Source of the DNA: Phaeoceros laevis
Lineage: Eukaryota > Anthocerotophyta > Anthocerotopsida > Notothyladales
Length of the DNA stretch: 41,197 bases
Reading direction: 5' to 3'
NCBI GenBank assembly: GCA_049999765.1
Contig: JBNGIQ010008546.1
Span: 1-41,197 of the forward strand
Shown: in pieces, positions 21,601 to 30,205 of the stretch
Position numbering within the stretch: position 1 is the first letter of the stretch
How the letters are laid out: every line of letters starts with the position of its first letter
The notes under the pieces: generated by a model
Databases searched by the model: none
Told to the model about the DNA's origin: nothing
What the model saw: the letters and a program-made list of their open reading frames with translations, nothing else
Position numbers and translations under genes: made by a program

Positions 21601-22615
21601 GGTCACGATCGTCCCAAACATTCCCCGAAGACCTCACCCTGCACAGCACGCACTCAAACGATATGTGAGAAAAGAGGCACATCAAAACAGGCAAATAGCA
21701 AAACAAACTCCAGCAAGAAGCACTGAAAAATATGCATACAGCACGATTGCAAAACCCCACAACAGTTGATGTGTGGCAGGCATAGTGGCGGACCGGAATT
21801 GGTCTCCCCTACTCAGGGCAGGGCATAGGGCCTCCCGAACGGTCCGCAAGATCCCGAACGGTCCGCAAGATCCCACAAGCCATAGTAAGGCAGGGAGCTA
21901 GACTCACTGCAAGCTCTCGCAAGCCTAGGCCGGGCGGGGGTCCTCCCGCAAACTCTCGCAAGGCGCGGGTGTTCCAGCCAGCTGCCGCAACCTCTCCCGC
22001 TCTGCCGCTGTGCCGCAATCACAGCCACAATCACCCCCTCCCCTGCGATGGCGCAACGTCTCCCGCAAGGTGTGGCAGGGCGGCCGCAAGCTCAGTCTCC
22101 GCAAACGCCTGAGCTTGTTCTAGGAAATAGCCGCCACCATCTCCAACCTAGCGCCCAGCGAGAACGTGAAAAGGCATCTCGGAAGTGAAGAGGCAGGGCG
22201 GGAGGCGGAGAGGCAGCTTGAGTGAGTTGCTGACGTGGAAACGAAGAGTTCACGACCTAGGGAACCTGGAAATTATGCGTAATTGCATGCAGTTTTTTTG
22301 GCGCTTCATTTCGCCATAGTTTCACCGCCTATTTCGCCAGGTTTAGCCACAGTTCTGCCACAAGATATTCCTAGAATATCAGCATGGCTATTCTACAAGC
22401 CTCCGGCAAAACTAACAGATCGTTGCAATTACTCCATTTTTTTCCGCCAAATATTTCGCTCTTGCGGAGATTGCCGGCGCCTGCCGCCGTGGCAGCCGAA
22501 AATGATTGTTTTAGGGGAAAATGGGATGGAGCTGCTAACCACGTTCAAGAGGCTTTGCAAAGGCCCGTGCTTCTTCATGTCTCTCTCCCGAGAGAGTGCG
22601 CAAAGCTGCTGAGGA
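21601..22615. promoter_or_regulatory. shared divergent promoter region of the TIR element
   Basis: About 1 kb lies between the minus-strand ATG at 21600 and the plus-strand ATG at 22616. It has no supported gene. It is rich in CCGCAA and CTCGCAAG words, including a perfect 19-bp tandem repeat at 21833-21870, and AT-rich TTTCGCCA words nearer the transposase gene. I infer a bidirectional promoter from gene arrangement only; I see no certain TATA box. Confidence 0.5.
21833..21870. repeat. 19-bp tandem repeat, two perfect copies
   Basis: TCCCGAACGGTCCGCAAGA twice in a row in the intergenic promoter region, followed by a third partial copy (TCCC). It could be a regulatory protein site. Confidence 0.9.
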
Positions 22616-22874
22616 ATGGCGGAAGTTCCTAAAAAAAACACGCGACCTCGCCTCCCGTCACTACCTGCCTATGCCGCCGTCGGACTCCTTCCATCTGCGA
22701 CAGCTCTACCAGGTAATTAGCGATGTTGGAAGTTCCGCTGGCAGCTGACATTGTTTTGTGGGGAAAGCATATGCAATGCTTAGTAGCAAATTAAGAAGAA
22801 GAGATGTTAAAAGAAGATAGCTTGGAAGCAGAGTTGCTGGTTGCATACCTAGAACATGACATTGGTGTGGAGCT

Positions 22875-22925
22875 GACATTGTTTTGCAGCGGACAATGTT
22901 TTGCGGTTGACAATGTTTTGCAGGG
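22875..22925. repeat. 17-bp tandem repeat, three copies
   Basis: GACA(T/A)TGTTTTGC plus four variable bases, three times head to tail in intron 1 of the transposase gene. A related single copy lies near 22747 and shares the downstream AAACATAT(A/G) context. Confidence 0.85.
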
Positions 22926-24040
22926 AAACATATAAAATGCCAAGATGAACTCTTAGAAGAACAGATGCCGGTGGCAAGAATGCTCATGCACACATGCTCG
23001 TGGTTGTGCAGGCGGCCCTGTGCCGGAGTTTAGTCAGCCGTTTTCTTTCAGCGGCGAAGGAAGCTTAAAGAACTGCAAAAGGAGGGGCGACCTGAGTGCC
23101 GGCGGAAAGCAAAGTTCGCCCTGTAGTGCGGGGCTTCAACATCCCGGCAGTGGTGATGGCTGTATGACTCGCAATGTGGAGGAAAATGCATGCACTGTCG
23201 GAGAAACGCCTCGACTTCACAAATGTTCGAGGTTGGCAGATGTGGCATCCATTGTGCCCTCCGTGCTGCCAGAAACGCCTGAATATGCGGGACGAGGAGA
23301 TGGGCAAACAACACCGACGATATTGCGGGCTCGTCACCCACTGCCAAGTCCCGGCCCAAGGCTCCCTTCAATTTCTACCTATAGGCCTCAGAGTGCTGCG
23401 CTAACCGGCAAGCCTGGGCCCTTCGCAACAAGTGCGGCAGCTTCCCAAGAGGTGGTTTTCCAGAAAGGAGGCGGAGCCACAGAAACTTGAAATCCATCTA
23501 ATGGCGGAAATGCAGGTCCTAGCTGTGGCATGGACAATGAGAAACCAGGAGGTTTGGCCTCAGAGGGGGTGCAGCTGCTGCTGTAGAATCGTGTCATGCA
23601 GACTCCAGAAGGACATACCGGCTGCCGTCCCTTGCAGCCTACGCTGCCACAAGCAATATTCACGAAACGGCGCTTGTCTTGGAGATAGCACCTCCAAGAC
23701 ATATAGGCTACCGTCACTAGCAGCATACACGTCGCCAAGCACGACGGGCTCTCAAGGCGAGGAGTCATCACAGCGACAAGATACCGCCTACCATCTATTC
23801 CCGCATATATGGCGCCCCCAAATCAGCAAATGGCCTTTGTAGGTTTTTTCGAACAGAATGCCAGTGCAGTAGCAACACGGATGTACTATGCAGTAGGGCG
23901 AAAAGGCACGTCTCCACCGGGAGGCCGTGACAGAGCAGGCAAAGGACATGATCAAGTACATCTTGTGGCCGACGTCGTGGGCATGGACCTACTCGGAACA
24001 CCGCATTGTGAGCAGGTGTTGGGTAGTCAGGAAAGTGTGA

Positions 24041-24192
24041 GTGCTGGACATCCGGGACGGGGTGCTGGACATCCGGGACCTGGTGCTAGACATCCAGGAC
24101 CTGGTGCTAGACATCCGGGACCGGATGCCAGATATCCGGGACAACAGGTGCCGGGACATCCCAAACTGAAAGGTGCTGGACATTTGGGACGG
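24041..24192. repeat. 21-bp tandem repeats of the motif in transposase coding sequence
   Basis: Unit GGTGCTGGACATCCGGGACC(T), about four regular copies and two degenerate ones. It carries the reverse complement of the motif core (GGACATCCGG). The period of 21 keeps the reading frame and encodes GAGHPGP/GARHPGP heptads, unlike the intronic array with period 26. Confidence 0.85.
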
Positions 24193-25446
24193 AAGCCCAA
24201 AAGCAAGACAAGAAGCTGGCTGCCATTGACTGGAAGGAGAAGCAGCCTAGTCGCAGATATGTGTACTCGTTATGGGGCGGATGAAGACCACGTGCACGGA
24301 CAGACCAACTCTAATGCTGGCGGTGCGGAGAGTCGTCGTATGCATGATAGTGCATGCTTAGGAGGAGAAGAACCAAACGATGGCGGAGATGCAGATACTC
24401 ACTTGGCGGTGCCTGAATCGCAACGACTGCCGCTCCCCACAGCGACTGCAGGAGCTCATCCTAAGGAGGCCTCTACGAGCCTGCAAGCCCGGAAGCAGAA
24501 GCAAATTATTTCAAGCGCTCAAAAGATTGCCAAGGAAAAGAGAATAGCGGTGCACTATACAAAGGAAGTTCTTTGCGATGATTTAAAAAAACCATGCTGC
24601 AAAAAGATATGCCTTGACGGGCTTCGGTCTTGGAAGCTTGGCGACATGAGAGAGGCCTTTTTGTATGAAGACCAAAGGCGAGCAGGAGACATTCATCGAG
24701 GCTCAGATATGGATGCTGGGGGATCCTGATGATGAGGACAACAGCACCCTCTCCGGTAGCGACCAGGACGGTGCCAGTGAGGGTTCAGATGCTGGTGACA
24801 GCATCGATTGTTCGCCTGACAGGGATGCAAGACAACGGAGGAACACAAAGGGTCGCCGCCACATGCAGACAGGCTCAGATGCGGATAATGAAGACAATGA
24901 AGACGGCGAAGAAGATGTGGGTGGCCGCCGTTTTGAAATCAGAGTGCAGGAGATAAACCACCCCATCTGTGTCAGGGCTTTCCGCAACATATTTTGCTTG
25001 GGACACAGGAGATACATGAACGCCAAGGAAAGGGTGGCCAAAGGCTTACGGTAGACATACATCCCCACACCAGGGAAGCAGCATATATGGTATGGATTGG
25101 AAGCCGTGGGATGGATGGGCACGTTTTTCAAGATAGTTTGCGAGAGCCTGCCCAACAACAAGATTTACCATCTGCCGGACTCGTACTACAAGGAAGAAAT
25201 CTACATGCTATACAAGAGGGAATGCATAAATGCAGGCGTCCAGTTCATTCACTATAGTTACTTCTGTAAGATATGGCTTGAGCGCTTCCCAACCGTGAAG
25301 ATACCGGTATGTAACAGGTTTTCCGTTTGTTCTGTTTGCACGAAGTTAAAAATGGACATCAAGAAGCCACTGAACGGCACTACAGTTGGTAAGTTTCTGA
25401 GGCTTTAAAACTTGCTCATTAATTGACATGTTTGTTTTCCTGGTAC

Positions 25447-25880
25447 CGAATGTCCGGGCTTCCTTGGTACGTGAGGTCAGCCACGTCCGGTACCCGCACT
25501 GGGTTCATTGTGATGCCGGGCTACTGTATGTAAGGTGTACCGGATGTCCGGTACCAGGCCGGATGTGCCGGTTACTCGGTATGGCTATGGAACTGCAGCT
25601 ACGCCGGATGCCGGATGTCCGGTAGTAGGCCGGATGCCGCATGCCGGATGTCCGGTACCAGGCCGGATGCTGGATGTCCGGTACCAGCCCGGATGCCGGA
25701 TGTCCGGTACCCGCCCGGATGCCGGATGTCCGGTACCAGGCCGGATGCTGGATGTCTGATACCAGCCCGGATGCCGGATGTCCGGTACCCGCCCGAATGC
25801 CGGATGTCCGGTACCAGGCCGGACACTGGATGTCCGGTACCAGGCCCCAGTCCCGGATGTCCAGTACCGGCCGGGTGCTG
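25447..25880. repeat. 26-bp minisatellite built on the palindromic motif, in a transposase intron
   Basis: Eight head-to-tail units of exactly 26 bp start at 25646, 25672, 25698, 25724, 25750, 25776, 25802 and 25828. Each begins GGATGTCCGGTACC and then has a short variable part such as AGGCCGGATGCT. Looser copies flank them (perfect TACCGGATGTCCGGTA at 25538-25553; others near 25447, 25612 and 25855). Since 26 is not a multiple of three, all six frames show repetitive open frames, none of which I regard as coding. The array lies between the donor near 25390 and the acceptor near 26020. Confidence 0.92.
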
Positions 25881-27919
25881 GGTGACCAGAACCAGGATGG
25901 TTGTCCCGTGCCTGCTGTCCCAACATAACGAAACATATATTTGAACCAATTTTTGACGGGCATGGATCTGTATGTGCTGCAGATGAGTGTCTGGAGGACT
26001 TGCAATTACACAGGATGTAGCAGGTGACGGAGTGTGAGAAGCTTGCTAAGCACAGGTCAAAATGCTATGAGAAGCCCTCCGATTATCTGGGCATAGCCAT
26101 TGATGGGATGGACCAGAAGAAAACAGAGATACCTCACGTTCAAAGGACACCAAAGGACGTGGAAAATGCACAGGTCATCAACGTTCACGTGGTTGGATGT
26201 TTAGTGTTTAATGGCATGTTGAGAGCTAACATTTTCTTAAACTACCCCAACATACGGAATGACGGGAACTTGACAATAGCTATCATCCAACATGTTCTGA
26301 ACACCTGGGAAGGGTCGTTGCCTCAGGTGCTCTACCTGCAGCTTGACAACACAGCTAGAGAAAACAAGAACACCTTGGTGTTCAGTTACCTTAGTATGTT
26401 GGTGGAGAAGAGGGTATTCAAGAAGATCAAGGTTGGGTTTCTGTTGGTCGGCCACAAGCATGATCAAATAGACCAAATGTTTAGCAGGTTCTCGGTGACT
26501 ATTCGTGGGAAGGATGCCTACAGCCTGCCACAATTGTCTACACTCATTGAGCGTGCGTACACACCAAAGCCAACCATATACCTCTTGAAGGAGGTACCAG
26601 ACTTTCGAGGATTTATTTGGCCACAGGGGGAGCTGGCAGCTGAAAAGGCTGACCCAACTGTGGCTCAGCTCAACAACCAGTCCTTCTAGCATCAGTTCAA
26701 AATTGGCAGGAAGAAGCAGTTGTCTGGCGAAGTTGGCACAGTGCTCTGGGGCAAACAATTTTCAGATGGCAAGTTCTGGGCACCAAAGTATGGTCTAAGA
26801 TTTCTTCTACGCATACCGGACGGTGAAATTTTTGCCGCCCCTTTAGTTCCTCTTCAGGTAAGAGGCACTAAACAAGTGAATGTTTTGCCTGCTGATCTGA
26901 TGAGGGAGGTGAAACGGTCTCTGGAACCTGTGAACTATGTGCTCAACTATTGCAAAGATTGGTGGGATGCGTTCTGGGATGAACAAGAAGCCATCGAGGC
27001 TACTATTGCATCTGGTGTTGTTCAACAACTGGAGAAACCCTGGGCACGGTACAGCAGGCCTCCTGAAGAAACCGTGAATGTGGCCCCAGCAATGCCAGAT
27101 GAACATGTCCAAGTGGATGGCCGAGACAGAGTGACTGCGAGAAGGAGGGCTGTGTTGGGGGAGGAGAGGGAGATGTATGTTGGTCCACGGAAAACCCTAC
27201 AAAGGCAAGAAGAGGAGGCTTCACAACTGAGAGGTGATGTTGTGGAGATAAAAGAAGGCGACATGGTAGTAGTTGAAGCGGAAAATGATCATGAAAATCG
27301 CCCATTCTGGGTGGCAAAAGTGCTCGAAGCCCAGCATGGGGGGGAAAAACCCATTTATCCGGGTTCACTGGTGGGTGACAGAGAATTTGAATGCCTTTGA
27401 AGGAAAATATGTGCCGGCGTACATCTAGGTGGAGGAGGAAGACACTGAGTCACAGGGTTCACTAGCACCGGCAGCAGCACCTTCCCGTAAAAGGGGGCGT
27501 GGTAAGGGCAGGCAGGGAGGAGGCCGAGGAAGAGGGGGAGGAAGAAGCAGGGTCCAAACAAGAAACCGCACGAACAGGTCCTGCAAATTGGCGATGGACA
27601 AACCACCATTCTTGCATACGGGTTCAAGCTCACAAAGATGGGGATGTTGTCTCGGCGAGGTGGGACGGTGACGCTGATAAAACACAAATTATTTGAAAAC
27701 AGACCAGACCCCAACGAGGAAGAAGGAAGAGTGCCACCGAAAAGAGGGGAGGGACGAGATAGTCATGACGACTATACATCAGACGAGCTGAATCCGGAGT
27801 CCACTGACTGCGAGAAGGACCTCGATGCGGACGAGGTTGATGGCTTGATGCGAGGGGAGGACCCTACACCTCGCCAAATCTTCAATTTTGATGTCACTCG
27901 AAGACAAAACAAGGCATGA

Positions 27920-28560
27920 GGAACCACTGGCGTGGCAATGTGATGGAAGGGAAGTGCTGAATGGGATGCAAGTGGTTTGACCGATATTCAGTTTGCCTCC
28001 ACCATTGCTATACAATGCCTACCTTGAATCGTTCTAAAACTAGGGGGTGCTAGCGTTTAGTACTACATTCACAAGAATCACGGTTTTGTTGGATTCACAG
28101 AGGAATTGGAATGTTGTGCTCTTTTGTGCTCAACGTACGCAAGATGCCAAAAGGCGAGGTTTTTTTCGCTGTCACCTAGCATGTGTCGGGCATGGCGGCT
28201 TTGGAAGGCCGAAGGTTACAATTTGGAGCACCAAGTCCCGGATATCCGGTCCTGGTACCGGATATCCGTGACCGGTCAGGGCCTGTTTGGCCACGCTGAA
28301 ACCCGGTTTTGCAGACGCGCATATACAAAAAACATGCGATTTTTGAGTGATTGTGTGGTAGAATCGTGCATATGTTGAGAATCAAATGCCCCAGCAGTGC
28401 CCGTTTTTGGGCCCGCCCGTGAAGATGGTGGAAATGCAGCTTTTGGAACGGCAAAAAAGCACCAAATTATGGCTTATCCCACGCGATGTGACAAAAACAC
28501 CCTAAATTTATGGCAAAATTACCCCTCCGGGAGGCCTGTTCCATTTTGATGATTTCGTAA
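27920..28560. other. right subterminal region of the TIR element
   Basis: No supported gene. It holds the transposase 3' flank, two degenerate motif copies at 28228-28275 (CCCGGATATCCGG and TACCGGATATCCG), and AT-rich sequence with AAAATT/TTTTGCC words that also occur just inside the left end. Confidence 0.6.
28228..28275. repeat. two palindromic motif variants with ATAT core
   Basis: CCCGGATATCCGG and TACCGGATATCCG, about 22 bp apart, outside any gene. Their centre is AT instead of TG/CA, which makes the arms perfectly palindromic. Confidence 0.75.
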
Positions 28561-28582
28561 CCATTTCTTAGGAGACCTTGTT
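28561..28582. repeat. right terminal inverted repeat
   Basis: Plus-strand sequence ends CTTAGGAGACCTTGTT, the inverse of the left end. It is followed by the target duplication GTTT (28583-28586) and then by the resumed integrase sequence of the host Ty3 element. Confidence 0.88.
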
Positions 28583-30205
28583 GTTTGAACCATACGCTCA
28601 GCTAAACCATCAGCTTGAGGAGGGTCCTGAGACGTCCTCCGATGATCAATCAAGCTTCTGTCTAGCAGATTTTGAAAATCTTTTCGAAACTCCTTGCCTT
28701 GGTCTGTGAGGACCTCAGCACATGACCCGAAACGGCTAATCACGCATTGCAGAAAGGCCTTGCTAGTATGCTTAGAATCCCGTTCAGGTAGCACGGCGAT
28801 CTCCCCCCATTTGCGGAAATGCTCAATCATCACCATGACATGCTTGTTCCCACTTCGGGAGATGGGCATGTTGAGCATAAGGTCAACACTCCATCTGTAA
28901 AAGAGTCCTCGAATAGGTAAAGAAAGTAATATCACATCATTGGCTATGAGCCGAGAACAAACTCGGTCACACACACGGCATCTGACAAGCTCCCGCTCCA
29001 CTTGAGCATACATGCATGTATGCTGAAAAGTGGTACTTTTACTGGGCTGGCATATGCCAGCCCAGAAATACTTAGGTCTCAGTATGTTGTAGGTGCGCTT
29101 GGTGCCGAAATGCCCCAATTCTTCATGAACCCACTGAATCAGCCGTATGCGATCCGCTGGTGGAGGAATGATTCGGTCCCCTGCTGGATCACGGAGGAAC
29201 AATTGGTTCTCCTTCCACACATATTTCTTGGCTTTCTTCTTCAATTTGTTGATTAGCGGCACCGTGGCATCCGCCGGCACTTGTCCTGTCTTTAGGTAAT
29301 CAAGTGCAGGATGATCTGTCCAGATTTCATAGACAGTCTCAGCTATGGCAGCAGTCAAACTCCAATCTGGATTCTCCTCTTCTGCCATTAACGCCAAAAA
29401 TTGACTGGGTGTCCATCCTTCCCCCCCCATTTGGCTGTGGCGGACCATGATTCTGCCGTGCACTAGTGGCATCCTCCGTGTCGGGTAGTGGATTGCGGGA
29501 TAACCCATCAACATATCCTGCCCGATGCTCCAACACAAACGAATACTCCTGTAACATCAAAGCCCAGCGCACCAATTTGCCGCGTAGCTTTGAGTTGGTC
29601 ATTAACCAATACAGTGGTTGATGATCCATGATCAACTGAAAGGTGGTCCCATACAGATAGGGCCGGAAATGTTGAACGGCCCAGACAGCTGCCAAACATT
29701 CTCCTTCATAGTTGGATTCCGCTTGATTGTTGATGTGGCTAGCATAGGCAAACCACCCTCTCGTTGCCATCCTCATCACGTTGAGCTAAAATAGCACCAA
29801 GACCACTGCTATTCCAATCCGTACACAACTGAAACGGTTGCTTGAAGTCAGGCTGACGCAACAGCGGAGCTGACATCAACCACTCCTTGGGCTCCAAGAA
29901 CGCTCCAGTTTGCATCCACTGCCATTTCTGAGTCTGCTTCAACAGGGTGGTAATAGGTTTGGCTACCGTGCTCATATGAGGAATGAACTTCCGATAATAA
30001 CCCACCAACCCTAGGAACGCCCGCAACTTGGGGCACATCTGTAGGCCGACTCAATTTGGCGATAGCTTCAACCCTAACGGCATGAGGCGAGACACCATCT
30101 GGGGTAATCCAATGACCCAGATATAGCACCTTGGATAGCAACCAATCATCAGAGAAGGTATGCCCAAGATGGTTTAGTACGTGTACCAGGTCCTGGAACG
30201 CAGTC
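28583..30205 (-). pseudogene. Ty3/gypsy RT C-terminus, RNase H and integrase core (right half of split element)
   Basis: On the minus strand from right to left: RT connection (KVLYLGHWITPDGV, then LGLVGYYRKFIPHMS in another frame), RNase H (NQAESNYEGECLAAVWAVQHF, IMDHQPLYWLMTN), and integrase with HHCC-like H-H/C-C residues (EELGHFGTKRTYNILR, CRVCDRVC). The DDE core shows Asp in WSVDLMLNMP, Asp in VLTDQGKEF and Glu in GLAERMVQT. It stops abruptly at the DNA element. The remaining integrase and a PHD finger are at 15880-16629. The N-terminal RT, including the YxDD palm motif, is missing: at about 30205 the sequence changes to a different retroelement. At least two frame changes (near 29750 and 30040) show decay. 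Confidence 0.88.

Larger units (their letters stand above)
22616..27919 (+). pseudogene. transposase-like gene with RNase-H-like (DUF7869-type) core
   Basis: Exon 1 is 22616-22712 (MAEVPKKNTRPRLPSL, donor CAG|GTAATT). Exon 2 starts at 23012 in matching phase. The long disordered N-terminal part is in one frame to about 24680, with stops TGA 23488, TAG 23584, TAG 23686 and TAG 23704. A Cys block (KKPCCKKICLDGL, SWKLGDMREAFL) precedes a frameshift near 24680. An acidic linker follows, then KERVAKGLR and a TAG at 25052. The next exon ends near 25390 (donor GTTG|GTAAGT) after CNRFSVCSVCTKLK. After an intron filled with repeats, the core resumes near 26024: YLGIAIDGMDQKKTEIPH, VLYLQLDNTARENKN and VGHKHDQIDQMFSRFS, the pattern I remember from DUF7869 proteins. 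After a TAG at 26687 come a FWVAKVLEAQ/VHWW domain, a frame change at a G-run (27341-27347), TAG 27426 and an acidic C-terminus. It is the most likely mobilising enzyme; this is inferred. Confidence 0.72.
16630..28582. mobile_element. 11.95-kb TIR DNA element carrying ParB-methyltransferase and transposase genes
   Basis: Both ends carry a terminal inverted repeat, AAC(G/A)AGGTCTCCTA(T/A)GAAA, matching at 19 of 22 positions. The element sits inside the integrase of a Ty3 retrotransposon, flanked by a 4-bp duplication GTTT (16626-16629 and 28583-28586). Removing it leaves the integrase reading frame continuous, which fixes the boundaries. It holds two divergent spliced genes: ParB-like/DNA methyltransferase on the minus strand (21600 to 16956) and a transposase-like gene on the plus strand (22616 to 27919), plus about thirty copies of a palindromic motif. 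It has no PolB, packaging ATPase or capsid genes, so it is not a Maverick/Polinton. The superfamily is unknown to me. This copy is inactive because both genes have stops and frameshifts. Confidence 0.88.

Noticed and set aside
24041-24192. Collagen-like GHPGP protein
   Set aside because: The heptads are a by-product of the palindromic DNA repeat, which also occurs in non-coding sequence.
25646-25853. CRISPR-like array
   Set aside because: Units are contiguous variants of one 26-bp repeat with no unique spacers, and the context is a eukaryotic intron.
25535-25945. Long repetitive open frames in all six frames
   Set aside because: They arise from the 26-bp minisatellite, whose period rotates the frame; they lie between a good donor and acceptor of the transposase gene.
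23488-27428. TAG read through as a sense codon (recoding) in the transposase gene
   Set aside because: TGA stops and frameshifts occur in the same gene, and TAG also breaks unrelated elements; methylation-driven decay explains all of them.
16630-28582. Maverick/Polinton or giant-virus insertion
   Set aside because: No protein-primed polymerase, packaging ATPase, capsid or retroviral-type integrase of its own; inverted ends are only 22 bp and the target duplication is 4 bp rather than 6.
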